Origin: Pontibacter harenae
GTDB lineage: Bacteria; Bacteroidota; Bacteroidia; Cytophagales; Hymenobacteraceae
Direction of reading: 5' to 3'
Assembly: GCF_020907245.1 (NCBI RefSeq)
Contig: NZ_JAJJWH010000009.1
Span: 62,001 to 126,000, forward strand
DNA: 64,000 nt
Shown: piece by piece, positions 55,683-63,598 of the stretch
Numbering within the stretch: the stretch's first letter is position 1
Layout: each line of letters starts with the position of its first letter
Notes under the pieces: generated by a model
What the model was told of the DNA's origin: nothing
The model's database searches: none
The model's input: only the letters and a program-made list of their open reading frames with translations
Program-made: the position numbers and the translations under genes

Positions 55683-56510
55683 TTAATCTAAAACATCGCT
55701 GCTTTTACCCGATACAACTACATCATCGTACCAAACCCAGCATGTATTAGAAGGAGCCCACTCAGCAGAACCTCCTCCGTGAAATGTGGAAAAGAAAAAA
55801 TTATCGACTTGGTTTGAATTATTCACGAAACGTAACCCTGACAGACGAAGCACTTCTTCTCCGTTATACCAAACCTGTACTTCACCATCGTAGTTGGCTT
55901 TTCCATTTTGAACGGTATTTACTTTTACTCTTTGCACCAGCTTTACCCATTTCCCTTTAGGAAAAACCACTACAGAACCATCGGCTCGTTTTAGTGGATG
56001 ATCCTCGCCCCATTCAGATGGCTTATCCATGTGGTACAGGTATAGCACGGCTTTGCCACCTTCCCTCCACATAAAGCGGGCAGAGAATCCATTTGTACCA
56101 TCGCATTGTTGCCCGCCACTACAATTTTCACCTCCTGCAAGTCCTGGTAATTTTCCTCCTTCGTACTTACCGCCCCAGCTAAAGTTATCGCTAAAGCGCA
56201 GGCTATAAGAAGCGAAATACTCTCGTTGTGGCTCTAGCATTAGCTTAGCCTGTCCTCCACTACTACCAGGGCCAAATTCACCTTTAGGATAAGTCACTCT
56301 TAAAGACTTCTCTCCTTTATGTGCTTGGGCATCATCTACTGTAGCATTTTTATCAAGTGTTTGTACCCAGGCTACTTTAAAGCCATCCTTGCGCCATGCT
56401 TCAGCATTGTAGGTACCTGCTGGTTGCGTTTCGAAGTTAGTAGAAACTATGGCGTACGGCAAAGCCAAGAGCAGGCAAAAGACAGCTCCAAAAAGATTAA
56501 TCTTAGACAT
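55683..56510 (-). CDS. Polysaccharide lyase family 14-like secreted protein
   Basis: A 275-residue protein with an N-terminal hydrophobic signal (FGAVFCLLLALPYAIVS). The jelly-roll features are HKGEKSLRVTYPKGEFGPG, ASYSLRFSDNFSWGGKYEGGKLPGLAGG (outlined), SARFMWREGGKAVLYLYHMD and GEVQVWYNGEEVLRLSGL. The GGKLPGLAGG stretch is typical of the PL14/PL20-like alginate and glucuronan lyases. It would cleave uronic-acid polymers by beta-elimination outside the cytoplasm, but the substrate is not proved. It is not in a polysaccharide utilisation locus. Confidence 0.78.
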   Translation of the reverse strand: MSKINLFGAVFCLLLALPYAIVSTNFETQPAGTYNAEAWRKDGFKVAWVQTLDKNATVDDAQAHKGEKSLRVTYPKGEFGPGSSGGQAKLMLEPQREYFASYSLRFSDNFSWGGKYEGGKLPGLAGGENCSGGQQCDGTNGFSARFMWREGGKAVLYLYHMDKPSEWGEDHPLKRADGSVVVFPKGKWVKLVQRVKVNTVQNGKANYDGEVQVWYNGEEVLRLSGLRFVNNSNQVDNFFFSTFHGGGSAEWAPSNTCWVWYDDVVVSGKSSDVLD

Positions 56511-56780
56511 AGGCTTGAAAAAAGTGGCGGGGAAAAATTTGCTGGCATAGGCGTTAACCTAGGCAAACAAGCAAAGCTATATTCAGGAAAGAAAAAAAGC
56601 TTACTTACATTAAGAAGAACAGGGAATCTGGTGACTATTAGAAGAAATAGGCACGAGCACTTTAATACCATCAGTTCGTCAACACTAAACTTATAAAGTC
56701 TCTCCTACCGCTGTACCCAGCGCAGGAGAGCTTTGAGTTAGTGTGTAACCAAACTGGCGTAACGCTACTTTGATGAAAAT

Positions 56781-57071
56781 CTACAAAGTAATGACACTGT
56801 TCTGACCACCATACTCGTTAGAGCTTTGCTCATCGGCCTCTGGTTCATTTATCCAATCAGAACCGTTCACTCTATATTTAAATTCATGGCGGCTATTCTT
56901 AGGCAGTTGAACTTCAGTAGCAAAAGTGCCATCCTTTTTCTTGCTCATAGCAACAGGAGTATCCCAGTCTCCATTAAGTCCTAGAATTTCTACACTCTCT
57001 GCATTCTCTGCGTCTACTGTGAATTTCACTTTGCAATAATCCTTTGTCTTGTAACTGGTTTTCTGTATCAT
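56781..57071 (-). CDS. Stand-alone CBM48/AMPK1-type glycogen-binding domain protein
   Basis: A 96-residue protein consisting of one early-set immunoglobulin-like domain. VKFTVDAENAESVEILGLNGDWD, PVAMSKKKDGTFATEVQLP, HEFKYRVNGSDWINEPEAD and NEYGGQNSVITL match the isoamylase N-terminal/AMPK glycogen-binding family. No catalytic domain is attached and there is no signal peptide. It may bind alpha-glucan in the cytoplasm. It is separated by 270 bases from the lyase gene. Confidence 0.85.
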   Translation of the reverse strand: MIQKTSYKTKDYCKVKFTVDAENAESVEILGLNGDWDTPVAMSKKKDGTFATEVQLPKNSRHEFKYRVNGSDWINEPEADEQSSNEYGGQNSVITL

Positions 57072-57448
57072 ACCTTTAGTTTATTAGATATTTTAAACGG
57101 ATTTAAAGCTCATACGAATATTACAAGAAAAGTATCCATTTTGCAAACTTTTATATACTAATACTTACATATTCGTGAAAAATCGGGTATTTATTACTAT
57201 TCCAGCAGCAGCCAAAAGCCTTTTAAATAGCTTCATAAACTCTGACCAGCACAGCAGCGATTTAGGGTGTATCATTCCTATTTTTACCCTCTAATAATCA
57301 AAACAAAAAATCCCGCCATCTGATAAAGCAGCGACTCTACAAGAAGAGCTAAGTTTTCTCTTGTTCATTAATATCACCTTTAATAAATATAATCTCTTCC
57401 GATTATTTCCCGTACTGATGGCAGTAACCTTTATTTAAAACTAACAAC
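57072..57448. other. Divergent intergenic region
   Basis: About 375 bases between the CBM48 and ankyrin genes with no supported gene or clear motif. It is AT-rich and presumably holds promoters for both. Confidence 0.4.
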
Positions 57449-57937
57449 ATGGAATTTACTTCTACCAGACAAGAAGATTTACTTTTTGATGCTGCCCGAA
57501 AAGGAGATACAGCCTATATAAAAGAACTGATTGCAGCTGAGGCAAACTTAAACGTGCAGGACGGCAGAGGCTTCACCCCTCTTATAATTGCAGCCTACGA
57601 CGGCCATGAAGAAACTTCTAGGTTTTTGATAGAAAATAAAGCTGATGTAAATGCCCAAGACTTTGGCGGCAACAGCGCCCTGATGGGTGTTTGCTTTAAG
57701 GGCTACCCTGAAATAGCCCGTCTGCTAATAGAAAACGGTGCCGACCTGAATCTGCAGAACGGCAACGGGGGCACGGCCCTGATGTTTGCTACTTTGTTCG
57801 GAAGAAACGAATTGGTAAAGCTGATGCTGGAATATGGTGCCGACACAACTATACAAGACGTGCGCGGCTTAACAGCTCGGGACCTGGCCATACAACAAAG
57901 CAATGAGGAAGCACTAAAGCTGTTTGATGCAGAATAA
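57449..57937 (+). CDS. Ankyrin repeat protein
   Basis: A 162-residue protein made of about four to five ankyrin repeats. Examples are LFDAARKGDTAYIKELIAAEANLN, GFTPLIIAAYDGHEETSRFLIENKADVNAQD and GTALMFATLFGRNELVKLMLEYGADTTIQD, outlined here. No signal peptide is visible, so it probably acts in the cytoplasm as a protein-binding module. Some bacterial ankyrin proteins accompany catalases, but the catalases here are 13 kb away. Confidence 0.88.
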   Translation: MEFTSTRQEDLLFDAARKGDTAYIKELIAAEANLNVQDGRGFTPLIIAAYDGHEETSRFLIENKADVNAQDFGGNSALMGVCFKGYPEIARLLIENGADLNLQNGNGGTALMFATLFGRNELVKLMLEYGADTTIQDVRGLTARDLAIQQSNEEALKLFDAE

Positions 57938-58021
57938 CATGTTTTACTCGTAACTACGCTGCCCCAAGCATCTGTTTGTACCAGAGTTTTATATAATAAG
58001 CCTAAAACTATAACCTCAGTT

Positions 58022-59077
58022 CTAATCTCCAGGCTTCACAAACTCCTCATCTGTGAGTGTGTGCAGAAAGGCTATCAGTTTTGCTTTATCCGCGACTGAA
58101 ATCGGTAGGCCCAATTGCTGCTGCTGTAGTTCTGGAGCTAAACTAGGCGAGGCAACTATACCTGTTCGGTAGTGCTCCAGCACCTGCTCCAGGGTAGAGA
58201 AACGCCCATCGTGCATGTAAGGGGCTGTGAGGGAAATGTTGCGGAGCGTCGGGGTTTTATACTTGCCGATATCAGCTGTAGATTGAGAGATGCGGCCACG
58301 GCCGTAAGCTAATTCCTCATACTCATCTGAAAAGCTGCTGTCGAGGCCGTTGTTGTGATAGCGGTTGTCGGTGAAGAAGTCGGCGGCGTGGCAACTGCTG
58401 AAATGCTGTTTAAAAAGCGTCAAGCCCTGCAGTTCCAACTCCGTCAGTTCTCCGCCAGCTTCTTTTCTAACAAATTTATCGTAGCGGGAGTTGGCTGATA
58501 TAAGCGTACGTTGAAACTGCGCTAGTGCCCTACCTATAGCCGCAGAAGTAACAGAATCAGAACCAAAGGCTTTTTTAAAAAGCTGCGGATATTGCGAGTG
58601 CTGCTGTAGTTTCTTAGTCAGTGCCTTTAAGTCCTGCCCCATCTCGTCGGGGTGTGTTAGCGGCCCAAAGCTCACCGACTCCAGATTTTTGGCGCCGCCG
58701 TCCCAGAACAAACCACTCATCCAGGCCAGGTTCACCAGCGAGGGTACGTGCCGCAGCAAGGGCTTTCCTGTTACGCCAACTGTAGTTAAGGCACGACCAT
58801 CAGGAAAGGCCCTTTCCTGTTGATGACAGGTGGCGCAGGAGACGGTGCCTGTACTAGAAAGTATTGGATCGTAAAAAAGCGTTCGCCCTAGTTCCACTCC
58901 TTCTTTCGTCATCAGGTTTCGCTCGGGCTGCGGTATATTTGTCGCTAAATTTGAGGGTAATTCGGATATAAATTTTTCCGCCACGGGTTCAACTACCTCC
59001 TGTTCCAGTTTACCGCAGCCATTCATAGCCAACAGAAAAATGGTCAACAGCAAAGTATAGAACAGGTGGCGAAGCAT
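58022..59077 (-). CDS. MauG/MbnH-type diheme cytochrome c peroxidase with altered second heme motif
   Basis: A 351-residue lipoprotein (signal ending LAMNGCG) of the diheme peroxidase family. The first heme site is intact (SCATCHQQERAF near residue 80). The second reads HFSSCHAADFFTDNRYHNNGLD, so the usual C-x2-C-H is F-x2-C-H; the codon at 58400-58402 is TTC instead of an expected TGC. The PTLRNISLTAPYMHDGRFSTLEQVL region is conserved. It starts 11 bases after an MbnP-type gene, which is the MbnH/MbnP arrangement in which MbnH oxidises a tryptophan of copper-binding MbnP. Function is probably reduced or lost. Confidence 0.87.
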   Translation of the reverse strand: MLRHLFYTLLLTIFLLAMNGCGKLEQEVVEPVAEKFISELPSNLATNIPQPERNLMTKEGVELGRTLFYDPILSSTGTVSCATCHQQERAFPDGRALTTVGVTGKPLLRHVPSLVNLAWMSGLFWDGGAKNLESVSFGPLTHPDEMGQDLKALTKKLQQHSQYPQLFKKAFGSDSVTSAAIGRALAQFQRTLISANSRYDKFVRKEAGGELTELELQGLTLFKQHFSSCHAADFFTDNRYHNNGLDSSFSDEYEELAYGRGRISQSTADIGKYKTPTLRNISLTAPYMHDGRFSTLEQVLEHYRTGIVASPSLAPELQQQQLGLPISVADKAKLIAFLHTLTDEEFVKPGD

Positions 59078-59088
59078 AGGCTATTGGG

Positions 59089-59585
59089 TTAATGTACCCC
59101 TACCACTTTCAAAAATCCATTACTATAGTTCTCGGCAATCATGCTGGGGCCAACACCATGACCGCCTGTATTCATCACGTCAAAATCAATTAAGTTCGGT
59201 CCCTGGAAAATCTCATTCACATCTGCCTGCAGTTGTAAACTATAGTTTGATTTGTGGTTCAGGTTGATGGGCTGCGGCAAGTTAAGTCTAATGGTTTTAT
59301 AGTTAGCATCGCCCCCGATGTGAAAAACAAGCCCGCCGTTTCGAGTATCGCCCGTATAGGTACCCACCAACGACAGAAATTTGTAGCCTGTGTCCCAATC
59401 CCACACCATATCATTGCTCGGGTCCAGGTCACCTTCCTGGTCCGTAGAATGATTATGTGCTTCGTCTACGCCAATGCTTATTTCAATCTGATCATAGTTA
59501 CCTGACGGCACATCTTTCAACTCAAAAGAAGATTTTTCATCCTGTGCAATGAGATGGTAACTCTCTGGTTCTACAAAAGTGTCTA
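59089..59585 (-). pseudogene. MbnP family protein, 5' part removed at IS insertion
   Basis: The C-terminal part of an MbnP-type periplasmic copper-binding protein. Recognisable segments are FVEPESYHLIAQDEKSSFEL, VPSGNYDQIEISIGVDEAHN, DLDPSNDMVWDWDTGYKFL and LVFHIGGDANYKTIRLNLP. The signal peptide and the first beta-strands, including the usual YYIS segment, are missing: native sequence stops at the IS end near 59585. The frame runs on into IS DNA as far as 59634. The missing 5' part was not found on the far side of the IS, so a deletion is likely. The TrpAsp-rich WDWDTG motif, where MbnH would act, is retained. Confidence 0.8.
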
Positions 59586-59604
59586 GTCCTGAAATAGGTT
59601 GACA
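59586..59604. repeat. IS left terminal inverted repeat
   Basis: GTCCTGAAATAGGTTGACA, matching the complement of the right end in 17 of 19 positions. Confidence 0.75.
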
Positions 59605-59618
59605 AAAATTCAACGAAA

Positions 59619-59954
59619 ATGAAGGACAAAGCATTAAGAGAACGTATTGTAGCAGAGTATCTCACCTCTGGGCAGAGCTACCGTGAAGTGGCCGATAGGT
59701 GCGGTGTTGATTACCGTAGCCTGCACCGTTGGGTTAAGGAGTACCAAGGGCGCATGAAAAAACCACACAAAATCAGAAGAGCCAGGCTGCTGCGGGAACT
59801 GCCTACAGACAGGCTACCGACCGATGTCGAAACCCTGCAGTCGGAGCTGCGCAAAGCCAGGCTCTACATCCAGGCCCTGCAGGAGGCGATCCTTATAGCC
59901 GAGGAGGAGCTCGGAACTCCCATCCTAAAAAAGTCTGGTACCAAGCAATCCTGA
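59619..59954 (+). CDS. IS3-family transposase OrfA
   Basis: The 111-residue N-terminal transposase part. A helix-turn-helix (REVADRCGVDYRSLHRWVKE, residues about 20-40) binds the IS ends, and the C-terminal helix (VETLQSELRKARLYIQALQEA) has a leucine-zipper pattern. It ends in TGA at 59952-59954, after the slippery sequence at 59927-59933. Confidence 0.88.
   Translation: MKDKALRERIVAEYLTSGQSYREVADRCGVDYRSLHRWVKEYQGRMKKPHKIRRARLLRELPTDRLPTDVETLQSELRKARLYIQALQEAILIAEEELGTPILKKSGTKQS
59927..59933 (+). promoter_or_regulatory. Programmed -1 frameshift site (A AAA AAG)
   Basis: The heptamer lies in the correct frame of orfA for a -1 slip. The new frame has no stop and reads VWYQAILRVEQRTPLQ into OrfB. 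A stem CTCCAA/TTGGAG follows at about 59979-59994 and may stimulate slippage. Confidence 0.7.
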
Positions 59955-60862
59955 GAGTGGAGCAAAGAACGCCTCTCCAAGCAGTTGGAGTGCTTTGCCG
60001 CTTGTTTGGTTACAGTAGACAGGCGTACTACCAGCATCTCAAAACAAGGCAGCAGCAAGCGCTGCAGGAGGACTTGCTTGTGCAAGAAGTACTGCGAATC
60101 CGTCGCACGCAGAAGCGGCTGGGTGCGCGTAAGCTGCTGGTGATGATGTCACCTTTCATGGTAGCCCATAGCATTGAAATAGGCCGAGACGCCTTTTTCG
60201 AGCTCCTGCGCGAGCGCGATCTGCTAGTCAGGAAGCGAAGGCGCTCCAGGCCCCAGACTACTTTCTCAGGTCACTGGCTGCACAAGTACGGGAACCTGAC
60301 TGTCGGTTTTGTGCCCAAGGCAGCTGGGCAGCTATGGGTGAGCGACATCACCTATATTCACCTGGAGGAAGGCTTTGCCTATCTGAGTCTGATCACCGAT
60401 GCTTACAGCCGCAAGATCGTCGGCTTTTACCTAAGCGAGGATCTTACCGCTTGTGGATGCATTCGGGCTTTGGAGATGGCCCTTGCCAGCTGTCCCATGC
60501 AGGGTTATCTGATCCACCACTCCGACAGGGGGATTCAGTACTGCAGCCAAGGGTATGTCAGGCTGCTGCAGGAGCGGCGCATTGGCATCTCCATGACCCA
60601 GAGCGGCGACCCGCTGGAGAATGCGCTGGCCGAGCGGGTGAACGGTGTCCTCAAGCAGGAGCTCCTGGAGACAGTTTACCCTGACTTCGCGGCGGCCCGA
60701 CTGGCCGTGGCCACGGCAGTGAGCATCTACAACTATCAGCGCCCGCACTCGAGCGTGGACATGCTCACGCCTGTGGAGGCGCACGGCAGGACTGGCGAGC
60801 TGAAGAGGCACTGGAAAAACTACTATGCCGCCAAAAAGGGAAAGGAGGTGCCCGTGCAGTAA
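59933..60862 (+). CDS. IS3-family transposase OrfB (DDE integrase domain)
   Basis: The catalytic part of the transposase, made as an OrfAB fusion by frameshifting; a GTG at 59957 could start it separately. The DDE residues are in WVSDITYIHLEE, HHSDRGIQYCSQ and ALAERVNGVLKQELLE. The C-terminus has YNYQRPHSSVDMLTP, the standard end of the rve domain. No stop or frameshift interrupts it, so the element may be active. Confidence 0.92.
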   Translation, partial: VWYQAILRVEQRTPLQAVGVLCRLFGYSRQAYYQHLKTRQQQALQEDLLVQEVLRIRRTQKRLGARKLLVMMSPFMVAHSIEIGRDAFFELLRERDLLVRKRRRSRPQTTFSGHWLHKYGNLTVGFVPKAAGQLWVSDITYIHLEEGFAYLSLITDAYSRKIVGFYLSEDLTACGCIRALEMALASCPMQGYLIHHSDRGIQYCSQGYVRLLQERRIGISMTQSGDPLENALAERVNGVLKQELLETVYPDFAAARLAVATAVSIYNYQRPHSSVDMLTPVEAHGRTGELKRHWKNYYAAKKGKEVPVQ

Positions 60863-60983
60863 AGTGCAGGCCAAGAAGGCTATCGTTGCCAGAACCACTT
60901 AACTGTGGTGACGGTATAAGGTGTAAAAGGCTGGCAGGATTAAGAAACAGTTGTCAACCTGGTATAGGATTAATATTGTAAAC

Positions 60984-61002
60984 TGTCAACTTTTTTCAGG
61001 AC
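60984..61002. repeat. IS right terminal inverted repeat
   Basis: TGTCAACTTTTTTCAGGAC, complement of the left end with two mismatches. Confidence 0.75.
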
Positions 61003-61101
61003 GAGTCAGCACTTATCATCACTATTCTAGGACTACCATTTTCTTTATGAACGTATGACTGCTTTATAGCAGCAGTTAGCTGAGTTACCTCATCCTCCTA
61101 T

Positions 61102-62097
61102 TTAGCTAGCCTTCACCTCATTCTCAAGTACATACTGCTGCTCAAAAGCATGTATATTCTGTAGCGTGATATCAGCGATGTTTTGCAGGGCGTTACTAGT
61201 AAAGAAAGCCTGATGGCCCGTAATAAGCACATTATTGAAAGACAACACGTGCATAAAAACATCATCCTGAATCACTTTGCTCGACAGGTCTTCAAAAAAC
61301 AGATGCGCTTCCTCTTCATACACATCCAATCCCAAATAACTGATCTGCTCCTTCTTTAGTCCCTCAATCACCGCCTGTGTGTCTATTAAAGCGCCACGAC
61401 TGGTATTGATCAGCATCACGCCTTTCTTCATTTTAAAGATAGTATCCTCATTTATGATGTGGTAGGTCTGCGGCGTTAGCGGGCAGTGCAGTGAGACGAT
61501 ATCAGAGTCTGCATACAAAGTATCTAAATCTGTAAATTCTATACCTATAGTACCAGCTTCGGTTGGTTCGTAAATGTCGTAGCCCAACACTTTGCAGCCA
61601 AAGCCTTTCAGAATTCTGGCTGTGCACAAACCTATCTTTCCTAAGCCAATCAACCCGACTGTTTTCCCGTGCAGGTCGAAGCCCATTAGGCCGTTTAGCG
61701 CAAAATTCCCTTCCTTCACCCTATTGTAGGCGCGGTGGGTTTTGCGGTTCAGCGTCAGGATGAGGGCTATGGTATGCTCAGCCACGGAGTAAGGCGAATA
61801 GGCAGGTACCCGCACTACTTTTATACCTAATTCGGCAGCCGTTTTTAAATCCACGTTATTACATCCTGCACAGCGCAAGGCCAACAACTTTACTCCCTGT
61901 TGCGCCAGTTCCTGCAGCACATCGGCACTCACGACATCGTTCACAAACATACAAACCACCTCGTAGCCCTGTGCGAGCATTGCGGTGCTTATGTTCAGCG
62001 GCACCTCCAGGAACTTCAGTTCATATCCGTATTTCTCGTTAGCAGCATTAAAGAACTGTACATCATATGCTTTGGAGCTGAAGAAAAGAATTTTCAT
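61102..62097 (-). CDS. ldhA: D-lactate dehydrogenase / 2-hydroxyacid dehydrogenase
   Basis: A 331-residue NAD-dependent D-2-hydroxyacid dehydrogenase, best matching fermentative D-lactate dehydrogenases. Features include LLALRCAGCNNVDLKTA, VAEHTIALILTLNRKTHRAY, the nucleotide fold VGLIGLGKIGLCTARIL, the substrate arginine in INTSRGALIDT, a glutamate in LGLDVYEEEAHLFFED and the catalytic histidine in NVLITGHQAFFT. It converts pyruvate to D-lactate. It separates the damaged MbnP from the damaged TonB receptor and looks intact. Confidence 0.93.
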   Translation of the reverse strand: MKILFFSSKAYDVQFFNAANEKYGYELKFLEVPLNISTAMLAQGYEVVCMFVNDVVSADVLQELAQQGVKLLALRCAGCNNVDLKTAAELGIKVVRVPAYSPYSVAEHTIALILTLNRKTHRAYNRVKEGNFALNGLMGFDLHGKTVGLIGLGKIGLCTARILKGFGCKVLGYDIYEPTEAGTIGIEFTDLDTLYADSDIVSLHCPLTPQTYHIINEDTIFKMKKGVMLINTSRGALIDTQAVIEGLKKEQISYLGLDVYEEEAHLFFEDLSSKVIQDDVFMHVLSFNNVLITGHQAFFTSNALQNIADITLQNIHAFEQQYVLENEVKAS

Positions 62098-62371
62098 GCG
62101 TAAAGGAGTTATAGTTTAAGTTTGTTTTTTCTGCTCTGGCAAGCTTTTAAAGTTTGAAAATACCGTTACCTTTTTCTAGAGTACAAAATAACACTTCCCC
62201 ATCCTCACCTATAATGACAAAAGTCATAGGTATAGTTGATACATATCAGTCCTACAGAAAAGTAAACGCTTTAAACAAAATGATAGGTGGCAAAAAGAGC
62301 TTCTTAAGCTATAGTTGCAGCTCATACTGGTGTTGCTCATTCACCTATTACTTTCATCCTATCATCTGTAA

Positions 62372-63226
62372 GTGAAGAAATCATTACTCACCCTTATCTG
62401 TTTCTTATTCTTTTTTGGTGCAGCACTGGCCCATAATGGCTCTATAAGAGGAGGCGTTTTTAGTCTGGAAGGTAACACACCGCTAACGGGAGCAACTGTT
62501 GTGCTGCTCAACCAAAACCAGAGCACAACCACCGATGTTTTCGGCACCTACACTTTTACTAACTTGTAAGAAGGAAGCTACGAACTGCAGATTGCTTACC
62601 TGGACTACAGTTCCGTTACACGCACTGTTGAGGTAATAGACAGCGAAAGCACTGTGCTTACTACCAAACTTACGCGCGGCGATTGTAAGCTATCGGAGGT
62701 GTCAGTAACGGCGAACAGGGAAAAACTTTTAAATACTATAAGCGCTGTTTATATTAACCTGCGTCCGAGGCAGAACTCACAGGAGGTGTTGCGGATGGTG
62801 CCTGGGCTTTTTATTGCTCAGCATGCTGGCGGCGGTAAGGCCGAGCAGATTTTCCTGCGTGGTTTCGATATAGACCACGGCACCGACATCAGTTTGACAG
62901 TGGATGGCATGCCTGTTAACTTGATATCGCATGCGCACGGACAGGGCTACTCCGACCTGCACTTCCTGATACCTGAAACCATCGAAGCCGTAGATTTTGG
63001 CAAAGGACCCTATCGGACAGACAAAGGCAACTTCACTACTGCGGGCTATGCCAGTTTCCATACTATGTCGGCCCTCAGCGAGAGCAGCGTGAAACTAGAA
63101 GCAGGTAGATTTGATACCTACATAGCCGTAGGTATGTTTGATTTGTTGGGTGAAGCCGCCAGACACAGGCTCGCAGAAACCATAACACCAACAGCTTCTG
63201 AATTATCTAATTTATCTGCTTTATAA
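62372..63226 (+). pseudogene. TonB-dependent receptor, interrupted by a stop codon and truncated
   Basis: The N-terminal part of an outer-membrane TonB-dependent receptor. A GTG start at 62372 gives a signal peptide (KKSLLTLICFLFFFGAALA) and a carboxypeptidase-like regulatory domain (IRGGVFSLEGNTPLTGATVVLL). A TAA at 62567-62569 interrupts the frame, after which the same frame continues (EGSYELQIAYLDYSSVTRT). The plug domain follows (IFLRGFDIDHGTDISLTVDGMPVN, HAHGQGYSDLHFLIPETIEAV). It stops near 63226, shortly after FDTYIAVGMFDLLGEAA, so almost all of the beta-barrel is absent. The original substrate is unknown. Confidence 0.85.
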
Positions 63227-63598
63227 CGATTACCGCTGAATTTGTCATCTCGACGAAAGGAGAGATCTGAAGAATGAAGAGTAGCAGATTTCTCACTACC
63301 AGTCGAAATGACACGCAAAAGCTAGTCATGGAATAGCTTTGGTAAATTAAGCATGGGAAAGATTCCCACGCCAGGGTTTTCTTTACAGAGAAGTAGCCTT
63401 CTTTCTCCTCCGCATCAAACTGCTGTATTTTGAGCCTTGTGTTCCAAATACAGCAAAGTAGCGTTAATCGGGTTACACACCTTGTCTGTATAAAAAGAGA
63501 GGCCCTTCGTCTATTTAGCTTTTCTGTTGTAGCTACAAAGCTTGGCAGCAAATAGTTATTTGTGCATATTTAGTAAAGCATTCACCTAAACGTATACT
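63227..63598. other. Intergenic region with a palindromic repeat
   Basis: About 370 bases after the truncated receptor. It carries the inverted-repeat unit at 63244-63312. Nothing else was recognised; the remaining receptor sequence is not present here. Confidence 0.5.
63244..63312. repeat. REP/MITE-like palindromic intergenic repeat
   Basis: The ends GTCATCTCGAC and GTCGAAATGAC are imperfect inverted repeats, with AGAGATCTG and CAGATTTCTC inside. The general pattern of GTCATTTCGAC with AGAAATCT is a common intergenic repeat in related Bacteroidota genomes, as far as memory allows. It is about 69 bases and has no reading frame. Confidence 0.6.

Larger units (their letters stand above)
59586..61002 (+). 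mobile_element. IS3-family insertion sequence
   Basis: About 1.4 kb element bounded by imperfect inverted repeats of 19 bases (59586-59604 and the complement of 60984-61002; GTCCTGAAA and GTTGACA are shared, 17 of 19 match). It has orfA and orfB joined by an A6G frameshift signal. It is visibly richer in GC than its flanks. Direct repeats at the borders are not clear (CTAG against CGAG), consistent with a deletion next to the element. Confidence 0.85.

Noticed and set aside
58022..59077. Classical cytochrome c peroxidase (CcpA) rather than MbnH-type
   Set aside because: The 11-base spacing to an MbnP-family gene favours the MbnH assignment, although the two families are hard to separate by sequence alone.
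60334..60898. Additional long frames on both strands inside the IS
   Set aside because: They overlap the conserved DDE transposase in other frames, expected in GC-rich DNA.
62154..62375. 73-codon frame just before the TonB receptor
   Set aside because: TTG start, Ser/Cys/Tyr-rich, low-complexity product without family; more likely the promoter region of the receptor.
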